Shown piece after piece: positions 1-5,464 of a stretch of DNA of 7,579 nucleotides (positions within the stretch are counted from its first letter, which is position 1; each line of letters starts with the position of its first letter). The translations under genes and the position numbers were made by a program. Source of the DNA: an uncultured Ruminococcus sp. (GTDB lineage: Bacteria > Bacillota > Clostridia > Oscillospirales > Ruminococcaceae); the NCBI GenBank assembly GCA_946183385.1, contig CAMHBN010000086.1, forward strand, positions 1-7,579, given 5' to 3'. The notes under the pieces are model-generated. The model was given only the letters and a program-made list of their open reading frames with translations, was not told where the DNA came from and did not search any database.

Positions 1-26
1 ATTTTTTTAATTATTTCAAATTAGTA

Positions 27-55
27 TTGCACTTTTTAGATTAATGTGTTAAAAT
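27..55 (+). promoter_or_regulatory. sigma-A promoter of spoVG
   Basis: TTGCAC at 27-32 and TAAAAT at 50-55 are separated by 17 nt, close to the vegetative consensus and set in very AT-rich DNA. Transcription would start near 62, giving an 80-nt leader before spoVG. The boxes and spacing are seen directly; their use is inferred. Confidence 0.7.
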
Positions 56-143
56 ATTCCCGAAGCATAGATTTGATGTATAAACATTATCCTGTTGAGA
101 GGCATTTATGCGATTTTGAGAATATCCGAAAAGGAGGCAAAAC

Positions 144-446
144 ATGGAAATCACAGACGTAAAGATAAGAAAGATACTGTCGGAGGGGAGACTTCGCGCG
201 GTCGTTTCCGTTACCATTGACGAAATGCTCGCTATTCACGATATCAAGGTCGTACAGGGGGATGAGAGGCTGTTCGTCGCCATGCCGAGCAGGAAGGACG
301 AGAACGGCGTGTTCCGCGATATTATCCATCCTATCACACCTTCGTCAAGGAAGATGTTCGAGGAGACTATCCTTGACGCTTACGACAGGCAGATGGCTGT
401 CATCGCCGCGGAGAGAGCCGAGGACGAAAATGGCGGTTCTGAATAA
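144..446 (+). CDS. spoVG: SpoVG family regulatory protein
   Basis: SpoVG is a small RNA/DNA-binding regulator named for its role in spore cortex formation and asymmetric septation in Bacillus. It is conserved in many Firmicutes, including non-sporulating ones. The 100-residue product opens with MEITDVKIRKI and carries the family signatures HDIKVV, LFVAMPS and FRDIIHPI, ending in an acidic, poorly conserved tail (residues 90-100). Length and order match the family. The start is set by AAGGAGG at 131-137, six bases before the ATG. It has its own promoter and terminator, so it appears monocistronic. An overlapping frame at 217-459 is a shadow. The family assignment is firm; whether the host sporulates cannot be read from this gene alone. 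Confidence 0.95.
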   Translation: MEITDVKIRKILSEGRLRAVVSVTIDEMLAIHDIKVVQGDERLFVAMPSRKDENGVFRDIIHPITPSSRKMFEETILDAYDRQMAVIAAERAEDENGGSE

Positions 447-470
447 GAGAACTGAATAACGCAAAAATCA

Positions 471-498
471 AGGCAGTACCTGACGGTACTGCCTTTTT
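471..498. terminator. bidirectional terminator between spoVG and the Nudix gene
   Basis: A perfect 10-bp stem (AGGCAGTACC at 471-480 with GGTACTGCCT at 485-494) has loop TGAC. It is followed by a T run on the plus strand and preceded by AAAAA at 463-467, which serves as the T run on the minus strand. It lies between two convergent stop codons. Confidence 0.9.
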
Positions 499-499
499 G

Positions 500-1036
500 T
501 TATATACCGAGTATTCGCGCGGCTTTGAGCAGGACTATCTGCGTCTTGCCGTCGGGGATGGTGCCGTTCATGACCATCTCTACCGCCTCGGAAAGCGGCA
601 GCTTCACCACGTCGAGAAATTCGTCGGCGTCGAGCGACTGCTTCTCGTAGGAGAGCCCGCGTGCGAGGTACATATACGTTATCTCGGTGTTGTATGCGGG
701 AGTGGGATACATCTCGCCCATAAACGTGTACTCGGAGCAGGTGCAGCCCGTCTCCTCGAGGAGCTCGCGCCTGCCGCAGACCGCGTGGTCCTCGCCCTTT
801 TCGAGCTTGCCCGCGGGAGCTTCGAGCGTCACCGTGCGGAACGGGTAGCGGAACTGCTTAACAAGCAGGACCTCATTGTTCTCGTTCACGGGGAGCACGC
901 AGACTCCGCCGTGGTGGAGCAGGCAGTCGCGTATCGCTGTATTACCGTTTTCGAGCTCTACCGTGTCGTGAGTTATCGTGAATATCTTGCCCTCGAACAC
1001 GGTCTCGCTGGTGAGTGTTTTTTCTTCAAGATGCAT
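500..1036 (-). CDS. Nudix hydrolase, ADP-ribose pyrophosphatase type
   Basis: This is a probable ADP-ribose pyrophosphatase, hydrolysing ADP-ribose (or a related nucleotide sugar) to AMP and ribose-5-phosphate in the cytoplasm. The 178-residue product has a complete Nudix box. G76, E82 and R90-E91-L92-L93-E94-E95-T96-G97 fit G-x5-E-x7-REUxEExG exactly, so the Mg-binding glutamates are present. APAGKLEKGE, preceded by QFRYPF, and the later MYPTPAYNTEI segment are typical of the ADP-ribose subgroup. The N-terminal part (about 1-40) looks like the dimerising beta region of that subgroup. The start follows GAGGT at 1043-1047, which overlaps the stop codon of the decayed upstream reading frame and suggests past translational coupling. 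Substrate specificity is inferred from family resemblance. The long plus-strand frame over the same region is a shadow. Confidence 0.93.
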   Translation of the reverse strand: MHLEEKTLTSETVFEGKIFTITHDTVELENGNTAIRDCLLHHGGVCVLPVNENNEVLLVKQFRYPFRTVTLEAPAGKLEKGEDHAVCGRRELLEETGCTCSEYTFMGEMYPTPAYNTEITYMYLARGLSYEKQSLDADEFLDVVKLPLSEAVEMVMNGTIPDGKTQIVLLKAARILGI

Positions 1037-1045
1037 ATAATTACC

Positions 1046-1328
1046 TCATTTCTTATTGTTGTCGCTCCTGATGAAGCTGCGGGTGTAGACCTCGGAGGCT
1101 GTCACCTTCTGGAGCGGTTCGTAGTCGTAACAGTGCGAGAGCCTTCATCAGCACCTTTTCCCTCGCGGCGTCTGAGCAGGTACGACGCGTAATGTGGAAT
1201 ATCACGGCTGTCGCGAGCCGCAGGCAGAAGTAGGCGAAATCGTCGGGGAGAGTGAAGAAGCCGAGCAGAAAGGCTGTCAGGTATTTTTCTTTGGTGTATT
1301 GCGTGTATCCGAGTTATTGAGTTTTCAT
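1046..1328 (-). pseudogene. decayed small membrane-protein gene upstream of the Nudix gene
   Basis: On the minus strand an ATG at 1328 has a good GGAGG (1335-1339) six bases upstream and a strong promoter, but the frame stops after four codons (MKTQ*). Protein-like stretches then continue in different frames. First come KLNNSDTRNTPKK (frame 3) and EKYLTAFLLGFFTLPDDF with AYFCLRLATAVIF (frame 1), which together look like membrane-spanning sequence. A possible HYASYLLRRREGK (frame 2) and REKVLMKA (frame 1) follow. The last is SHCYDYEPLQKVTASEVYT through SDNNKK (frame 3), ending in TGA at 1046-1048, directly against the Nudix ribosome binding site. Joined, they would give a protein of about 95 residues. 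I do not recognise the family. Several indels fit a pseudogene; sequencing errors are the alternative. Confidence 0.5.
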
Positions 1329-1359
1329 TGTGTTCCTCCGAATTATTGGCAATACACCT

Positions 1360-1388
1360 ATTATATCACAAAGAAATGTTTTTTACAA
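1360..1388 (-). promoter_or_regulatory. sigma-A promoter for the minus-strand Nudix transcript
   Basis: Read on the minus strand, TTGTAA (1388-1383) and a perfect TATAAT (1365-1360) are 17 nt apart. Transcription would start near 1353, 25 nt before the ATG of the decayed gene, and continue into the Nudix gene. This intact promoter explains how the Nudix gene is expressed despite the broken leader gene. Confidence 0.75.
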
Positions 1389-1439
1389 GGGTTCCGCTAT
1401 TGTTACCCGCCGAAAGCAGACTGAGCCTTTTGTACAGAC

Positions 1440-1463
1440 TGAGCGAGCTTGCGAGCGCCAACG
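1440..1463. repeat. dispersed GC-rich repeat, copy 1
   Basis: The 24-nt stretch begins TGAGCGAGCTTGCGAGCG and ends CAACG. It matches 3269-3292 at 23 of 24 positions (C here against A there at the 19th base). It contains GCGAGC twice around TT and a near-palindrome GCGAGCTTGC. Both copies are intergenic, which suggests a dispersed repeat family. Confidence 0.6.
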
Positions 1464-1540
1464 TAGTTGGATTCCTAAGGCAGAGCCCTTGCGGCGGGAA
1501 GCATTGTAACGATGAATTGCTAACCTGCATAATATATATC

Positions 1541-1557
1541 GGCAGGAGCGTCCTGCC
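1541..1557 (+). promoter_or_regulatory. 5' leader hairpin before the DUF11 gene
   Basis: GGCAGGA (1541-1547), loop GCG, TCCTGCC (1551-1557) form a perfect 7-bp stem eight bases before the AGGAGGG ribosome binding site. No T run follows (the next bases are AATAAAAAGGAGG), so it is not a terminator. A role in mRNA stability or translation is a guess. Confidence 0.45.
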
Positions 1558-1577
1558 AATAAAAAGGAGGGAATATT

Positions 1578-2444
1578 ATGGCGACATTCTACAATCAGGC
1601 TACGCTTTCCTATAACGGGAACGTAACTGTTTCAAATATTACAGCAGGCGAGATACTCGACACCGTATCCGCCGAAAAAACCGCTGTTACCGAGACCTAC
1701 GCCCAGGGCTCGGATACAGCCTATGCGATAAGCATTCTCAACACGGGTACGGCTGACCTCACGGGGCTCACCGTCACCGATGACCTCGGCGCGTACAGCT
1801 TCGGCGACCCCGCGCAGGAGCTCGTCCCGCTGACCTATAACGAGGGCTCGGCTAAGCTCTTTGTCAACGGCGTATTGCAGGCAGAACCGACGATAGCCTC
1901 CGCTCAGCCGCTCACCTTCACGGGCATTTCAGTGCCCGCGGGCGGCAGTGCGATAATCCTGTACGAGGCGGAGGTAAATCAGTACGCGCCGTTCGGAGCT
2001 GACGCAGGCATTACCAACACCGCCGAGGTAACAGGTGCGGGCGGAAGCATTCTCGCTTCGGCTTCCGCGACTGTCACTCCCGAGGAGGGAGCAGAGCTCA
2101 CGATAACAAAGTCGCTCTCGCCCGTGACTGTATCGGGCAACGGCGAGCTGACCTACACCTTCGTGATACAGAACAGCGGAACTACGGCAGTCACCGAGGA
2201 CGACAGCGTCGTATTCACCGACGTCTTCGAGCCCGCGCTCGATATCTCGTCCGTGACCTACAACGGCACGGCGTGGACGGCGGGTACAAACTACACCTAC
2301 GACGAATCTACGGGGCTGTTCACAGTTCCCGAGGGACAGATCACCGTCCCCGCCGCGACCTATTCGCAGTCGCGTGAGGGCGGCGCGTGGAGCGTCCAGC
2401 CCGGCACGAGCACGATTGTCATCACAGGCAATATCATAAGCTGA
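1578..2444 (+). CDS. DUF11-type repeat protein without signal peptide
   Basis: The 288-residue product starts MATFYNQATLSYNGNVTVSN and resembles a Clostridia family of about 290 residues built from two DUF11-like (conserved repeat) beta-sandwich domains. Domain 1 (about 30-165) has TAYAISILNTGTADLTGLTVTD. Domain 2 (about 175-288) has ELTYTFVIQNSGTTAVTEDD and VVFTDVFEP. The composition (Thr, Ser, Val, Gly, no Cys) fits an extracellular beta protein. However, there is no N-terminal signal peptide, no LPXTG motif and no membrane segment, so its location is unclear. The ATG follows AAAAAGGAGGG with good spacing. It is transcribed alone and ends in a strong terminator. DUF11 domains elsewhere occur in surface and adhesion proteins; the function of this short, signal-less form is unknown to me. 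The minus-strand frame opposite is a shadow. Confidence 0.85.
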   Translation: MATFYNQATLSYNGNVTVSNITAGEILDTVSAEKTAVTETYAQGSDTAYAISILNTGTADLTGLTVTDDLGAYSFGDPAQELVPLTYNEGSAKLFVNGVLQAEPTIASAQPLTFTGISVPAGGSAIILYEAEVNQYAPFGADAGITNTAEVTGAGGSILASASATVTPEEGAELTITKSLSPVTVSGNGELTYTFVIQNSGTTAVTEDDSVVFTDVFEPALDISSVTYNGTAWTAGTNYTYDESTGLFTVPEGQITVPAATYSQSREGGAWSVQPGTSTIVITGNIIS

Positions 2445-2451
2445 CATTTCC

Positions 2452-2490
2452 TTCCCCGAGCGGCATTGTGCCGTTCGGGGAATTTTTTTT
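2452..2490 (+). terminator. strong rho-independent terminator after the DUF11 gene
   Basis: A 14-bp stem with one G-U pair (2452-2465 with 2469-2482, core CCCCGAGCGGCA), loop TTG, is followed by eight Ts (2483-2490). It starts eight bases after the stop codon. Confidence 0.95.
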
Positions 2491-2491
2491 C

Positions 2492-2520
2492 TTGAAAGAT
2501 GCCACAGAATGTGGTATACT
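2492..2520 (+). promoter_or_regulatory. sigma-A promoter of the LRR gene
   Basis: TTGAAA (2492-2497) and TATACT (2515-2520) are separated by 17 nt, directly after the preceding terminator. Transcription would start near 2527, with a leader of about 55 nt. Confidence 0.8.
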
Positions 2521-2582
2521 TATTAAAAGTCCATTTTCGGAGCTTTGCTACAAAGATAAATCGGAATTCAGAGGTGTAATGC

Positions 2583-3236
2583 ATGAATGATAATATCATC
2601 ACAAATCAGAATTACTATGAGCTTAATGGAATTAAGGTTGAATTTTGCTTTGATGAAGAATCGAATGCATATATCTTAGAAATGGGGGAGGGATATTCAG
2701 ATACACTGTTTATCCCGAATACAATTAACGGTAAACCTGTTAAATCCGTTGAATTTGCTGATTGGAGAATAGGCGGATATGATAAGGTGGTTGTATCAGA
2801 AGCTAATCCACATTTCAAGGCAATAAACGGAGTATTGTTTACAGGTAATATGAAGGAATTAGTAATATATCCTCCTGAAAAGAAAGATGAAGTGTATTTC
2901 ATTCCGTATGGAGTTGAGATAATCGGGGAAGATTCATTTGGATCCAATAAATATTTAAAAACATTAATTTTCCCTTATGGTTTCAAATTGATTGTTCAGT
3001 ATGCGCTGGCTGGCTGTAAAAATCTTGAAACATTATATCTTCCCAGAACGTTGGAATGTGTTTTACTGAAAGCGTTTTATTTTGCAGAGTCGGTTAGTAA
3101 GGTATTTTTTGAGGGAACCAATACGGAATGGAACAATATAAATTTCACTGACTGTAACTGGTCACTTACGAATGCAGAAATCCATTTCGATTATAATTAT
3201 AGCAAGATTAATTCTGATTTATGCGAACAAGTATGA
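2583..3236 (+). CDS. leucine-rich repeat protein, LRR_5 (BspA-like)
   Basis: The 217-residue protein shows the BspA/Treponema-type leucine-rich repeat pattern. LFIPNTINGKPVKSVEF comes first, then ANPHFKAINGVLFTGNMKEL and YFIPYGVEIIGEDSFGSNK. LKTLIFPYG, CKNLETLYLPRTLE and the closing VFFEGTNTEWNNI follow. The repeats occupy roughly residues 40-190. Such repeats usually form protein-binding surfaces on secreted proteins, but here there is no signal peptide, anchor or membrane helix, so it may be cytoplasmic. The ATG at 2583 is chosen because GAGGTG (2571-2576) lies six bases upstream; the ATG four bases earlier stops at once. Its codons are strikingly AT-rich (about 35% GC in a 60-base sample at 2701-2760) against more than 50% in the sigI region, which suggests recent transfer. 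The partner is unknown. Confidence 0.85.
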   Translation: MNDNIITNQNYYELNGIKVEFCFDEESNAYILEMGEGYSDTLFIPNTINGKPVKSVEFADWRIGGYDKVVVSEANPHFKAINGVLFTGNMKELVIYPPEKKDEVYFIPYGVEIIGEDSFGSNKYLKTLIFPYGFKLIVQYALAGCKNLETLYLPRTLECVLLKAFYFAESVSKVFFEGTNTEWNNINFTDCNWSLTNAEIHFDYNYSKINSDLCEQV

Positions 3237-3268
3237 TTCGCGAAAGTATACTGCCGTTCTGTTGAAAG

Positions 3269-3292
3269 TGAGCGAGCTTGCGAGCGACAACG
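3269..3292. repeat. dispersed GC-rich repeat, copy 2
   Basis: This copy matches 1440-1463 at 23 of 24 bases. A hairpin follows (GCCGCC at 3304-3309, loop CGCTT, GGCGGC at 3315-3320). The hairpin has no T run and is a poor terminator, so the two together may be one repeat-derived element downstream of the LRR gene. Confidence 0.6.
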
Positions 3293-3360
3293 CGAACCGC
3301 GCCGCCGCCCGCTTGGCGGCAAATTCTGATTTATTATAGGAACACTAATTCCGAATTTAA

Positions 3361-3407
3361 AAAAGCGCGGGAGTTCCCGAAAAATTTTTCGGAACTACCC
3401 CGCTTTT
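3361..3407. repeat. long inverted repeat overlapping the sigI promoter
   Basis: The arms 3361-3384 and 3385-3407 pair at about 21 of 24 positions (AAAAGCG and AGTTCC blocks, centre AAAAATTTTT). The right arm ends in CCCCGCTTTT, so the structure contains the promoter's -35 box. It could act as a weak terminator for transcription arriving from the LRR gene, or as a binding site; neither is proven. Confidence 0.65.
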
Positions 3408-3424
3408 GAAAAATACCGTGCGTA
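3397..3424 (+). promoter_or_regulatory. SigI-type promoter of sigI-rsgI
   Basis: ACCCC (3397-3401) and CGTA (3421-3424) are 19 nt apart, preceded by an A5T5 tract. Bacillus SigI promoters are described with ACCCCC and CGAA boxes. The same boxes, spacing and CGTAAACTAT sequence recur before the gene at 5465. Transcription would start about 20 nt before the sigI ATG. This implies autoregulation of the operon. Confidence 0.75.
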
Positions 3425-3453
3425 AACTATATTAAGATACGGGGGTGATCTGA

Positions 3454-4176
3454 ATGGATCCGGATACACATCAAATCATAACCCAAGTCTATCAGGCAAA
3501 AAAGGACAACGCCGCCGCTGACGAGCTTATCGCGGCGTATATGCCGTTCATCAAGGCTGAGACAGCCAAGTTCCTGAACAGACCGCCCGAGCAGAGCGAC
3601 GACGAGCTGAGCATCGCCATGTTCGCCTTCTACGAGGCTATACGTACATATTCGAGACTTCGCGGCGCTTTCCTCAAATTCGCCGCTGTGAAGATAAAAA
3701 ATCGGCTGATAGACAACTACCGCAAGGAAAAAAGAAACAGGATCACGGTCTCGCTGGACGAGGAGTCCGACGACCGTCCCGATCTGATAGATACAATAAA
3801 AGACGAGCACGACAGCTTCGGGGAGAATGAGATACGCGAGGCGACACAGCAGGAAATAGCGGAGCTCTCCGCGCAGATGACCGATTTCGGAGTCTCCATG
3901 CAGGATATCGTCGACAACTCTCCCAAGCAGAGGCGCACGCTCGAATGCTGCCGGAAGGCAGTTTGCTACGCACGCAATAATCCCGATATACTCGAGGATT
4001 TCCTCCGCACCAAGCGAGTCCCCATAGCTAAGCTTGCCGAGGGAGCGGACGTCGAGCGGAAGACGCTCGAAAGGCACAGGCGCTACCTCGTGGCGGTGCT
4101 CCTCATATGCACCAACGGCTACGAGATACTGCGCGGACACATAATGCAGGTACTGAAAGGAGGGGGAGATGTATGA
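3454..4176 (+). CDS. sigI: RNA polymerase sigma factor SigI
   Basis: This is an alternative sigma factor of the SigI group (sigma-70 family), directing RNA polymerase to ACCCC/CGWA-type promoters and normally held inactive by RsgI. The 240-residue product has a sigma region 2 at about 20-95, with DELSIAMFAFYEAIRTYS and AFLKFAAVKIKNRLIDNYRK. It ends in the SigI-specific C-terminal domain (about 185-235), with RVPIAKLAEGADVERKTLER and YLVAVLLICTNGYEILRGHI. There is no region 3, as usual for the group. Length fits the family (about 240-260). The ATG follows GGGGGTGAT (3441-3449). The gene ends inside the start of rsgI (ATGA overlap at 4173-4176), so the two are translationally coupled. The promoter upstream looks SigI-dependent. 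Minus-strand frames opposite are shadows. Confidence 0.95.
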   Translation: MDPDTHQIITQVYQAKKDNAAADELIAAYMPFIKAETAKFLNRPPEQSDDELSIAMFAFYEAIRTYSRLRGAFLKFAAVKIKNRLIDNYRKEKRNRITVSLDEESDDRPDLIDTIKDEHDSFGENEIREATQQEIAELSAQMTDFGVSMQDIVDNSPKQRRTLECCRKAVCYARNNPDILEDFLRTKRVPIAKLAEGADVERKTLERHRRYLVAVLLICTNGYEILRGHIMQVLKGGGDV

Positions 4177-5252
4177 AATATCTTGTAATGGAATGTCATG
4201 AGGGATTTGCAGTTCTTATGGACGAGGAAGCACGTTTCGTGAATGCGGCGAATCTGCATTACGAGGTCGGGCAGACCGTCACCGAGCCGATACTGCTCGA
4301 GACCGAGGACAAGCCGAAAACAGGCAGAAATCGCATAATCATGCGCGGCGTGAAGGTCGCGGCAACTGCGGCGTGTCTCGCTGTTGTAACATTTGCGGGA
4401 TTCAGCTTCTTCGGCAAGGACAAGATAGCTCCCGCTCCCAATTCCGTCGTATTCGTATCCGCTGCGGCTGAGATAGAGATGGAGCTCGACGACACGGGCA
4501 GCGTCGTAAGGCTGAAAAGCTATTCCGAACGCGGAAACGAGATAATAAACAAGTATATAGAGTCGCACGGCACGACCTCCGACAAGGTGGATACTGCGAA
4601 CGCTCTCCTCGAGACGCAGCTCGAAAACGGCTACATTTCGGCAGGCGATACGGTCGATGTGCTTGTGCCCGACGATAACGATGAAAATTACAGACAGTAC
4701 AAATCGGAGTTTCAGGAAAGAGCATCCGAGCTGGATATCAATGTCAATATCAAGAGAAAAGTCGATTCCCATCCCCACCATGAAATGCCGACTCCGCCCG
4801 CAGTGACCGACAGAAACGGTCCTGCGTGGGGGACGGCGGTAAGACCGACTGCTCCCGAACCGCCCGTGACGGCTCCCGTCGCTGCGGAAACTCCCGACGC
4901 GAATGTTACTGCTCCTGTTCCCGAGCATACGACGGAGCCGCTGCCTAATGAGACAACTGCCGAATCCCCGTCGATAGGTGCTGAGATACCTACACCGCCT
5001 TTTGTTCCCGATGAGGGCACTCATCCTGCGGAGCACAACGGGCATGACCGGCATGACTCCCCGACACCGCCTCATACGGAAGGTCGCGGCAATGGTATCG
5101 CAGGACACGGACCTGCGGCTCTTCCCGCTCCCGAAGCTCTTGTGACTCCTGAAGCTCCTGCAGCTCCCGAGGCTCCGCTTGCGGATGAAGCTGCTGAAGC
5201 TCCCGCAGAGCCGCACGCAGAAGAGCTCCCGCAGGGAGCAGCTGAACAATGA
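4173..5252 (+). CDS. rsgI: RsgI-like membrane anti-sigma factor
   Basis: This is the partner of SigI. Its cytoplasmic N-terminal RsgI_N domain (residues 1-45, MKYLVMECHEGFAVLMDEEA) should bind and sequester the sigma factor. One membrane helix follows (about 60-80, VKVAATAACLAVVTFAGFSF). Next comes the conserved extracytoplasmic SEAL/peptidase-like region (about 88-195, including EIEMELDDTGSVVRLKS). Last is a long Pro/Ala/Glu-rich tail (about 205-359) with His-rich patches and no recognisable carbohydrate-binding or enzyme domain. The Asn-Pro autocleavage pair known in studied RsgI proteins aligns with Ala98-Ala99 here. The start at 4173 is preferred over an earlier ATG at 4107: it gives the intact RsgI_N domain, follows AAAGGAGGGGG (4156-4166) and overlaps the sigI stop. 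The tail may span the cell wall. Confidence 0.92.
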   Translation: MKYLVMECHEGFAVLMDEEARFVNAANLHYEVGQTVTEPILLETEDKPKTGRNRIIMRGVKVAATAACLAVVTFAGFSFFGKDKIAPAPNSVVFVSAAAEIEMELDDTGSVVRLKSYSERGNEIINKYIESHGTTSDKVDTANALLETQLENGYISAGDTVDVLVPDDNDENYRQYKSEFQERASELDINVNIKRKVDSHPHHEMPTPPAVTDRNGPAWGTAVRPTAPEPPVTAPVAAETPDANVTAPVPEHTTEPLPNETTAESPSIGAEIPTPPFVPDEGTHPAEHNGHDRHDSPTPPHTEGRGNGIAGHGPAALPAPEALVTPEAPAAPEAPLADEAAEAPAEPHAEELPQGAAEQ

Positions 5253-5280
5253 CATGACCGATTCTCTATAAACCACCACC

Positions 5281-5329
5281 GAAAGGCTGCCAATGGGTAT
5301 TTTACCTACGGCAGCCTTTCAACGTTTTT
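5281..5329 (+). terminator. terminator after rsgI
   Basis: A perfect 11-bp stem (GAAAGGCTGCC at 5281-5291 with GGCAGCCTTTC at 5310-5320) has an 18-nt loop and is followed after four bases by TTTTT (5325-5329). The loop is long and the T run offset, so leakage into the next gene is possible. Confidence 0.7.
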
Positions 5330-5347
5330 AATGATTTTTGAATTTTT

Positions 5348-5362
5348 CAAAAAAATTTTTTG
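5348..5362. repeat. A/T palindrome upstream of the repeat-protein promoter
   Basis: CAAAAAA and TTTTTTG flank a central A. The centre lies 12 bases before ACCCC, as in the sigI promoter (12.5 bases). It could be an UP element for the alpha subunit or an operator; a shared role is inferred. Confidence 0.55.
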
Positions 5363-5366
5363 AGTT

Positions 5367-5394
5367 ACCCCGCTTTTTGGAAAAACGCTCCGTA
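5367..5394 (+). promoter_or_regulatory. SigI-type promoter of the secreted repeat protein
   Basis: ACCCC (5367-5371) and CGTA (5391-5394) are again 19 nt apart. TACCCCGCTTTT and CGTAAACTAT are identical to the sigI promoter, while the bases between them differ. Conservation of only the boxes and spacing argues for function rather than simple duplication. Transcription would start near 5401-5404. Confidence 0.75.
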
Positions 5395-5407
5395 AACTAT
5401 TAACAGA

Positions 5408-5437
5408 AGCTCGAAAGAGCTAATATCCGGAAACGGA
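5408..5437 (+). promoter_or_regulatory. two small GAAA-tetraloop hairpins in the 5' leader
   Basis: AGCTC-GAAA-GAGCT (5408-5421) and TCCG-GAAA-CGGA (5426-5437) each close a GNRA tetraloop, just after the predicted transcript start. 5' hairpins of this kind can protect mRNA; no ligand-binding structure is recognisable. Confidence 0.45.
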
Positions 5438-5464
5438 AAATATATTGTAAAGGAGTAATTCATC

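Noticed and set aside
100..125. Possible sigma-H promoter before spoVG (AGGCATT and GAAT)
   Set aside because: spoVG is sigma-H dependent in Bacillus, but the -35 part has a mismatch, the spacing is one base short, and the start site would fall at the ribosome binding site. The sigma-A promoter at 27-55 is far better.
497..1192. 231-codon plus-strand open frame
   Set aside because: It lies opposite the Nudix gene, whose full Nudix box is certain. The plus frame shows no family motif and no ribosome binding site, and begins within the terminator region.
1504..1535. Sigma-A promoter TTGTAA with TAATAT before the DUF11 gene
   Set aside because: The spacer is 20 nt, too long for a convincing vegetative promoter.
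1194..1615. Plus-strand small open frames between the Nudix and DUF11 genes
   Set aside because: They run antisense to the decayed gene and across its promoter, the repeat and the leader hairpin, with no ribosome binding site or recognisable protein.
1440..3292. Complete insertion sequence or integrated element between the two 24-nt repeats
   Set aside because: The repeats are in the same orientation and no transposase, integrase or terminal inverted repeat is visible between them.
4119..5279. 386-codon minus-strand open frame opposite rsgI
   Set aside because: It is an Arg/Ser-rich shadow caused by biased codon use in rsgI, which has a clear RsgI_N domain, membrane helix and start signals.
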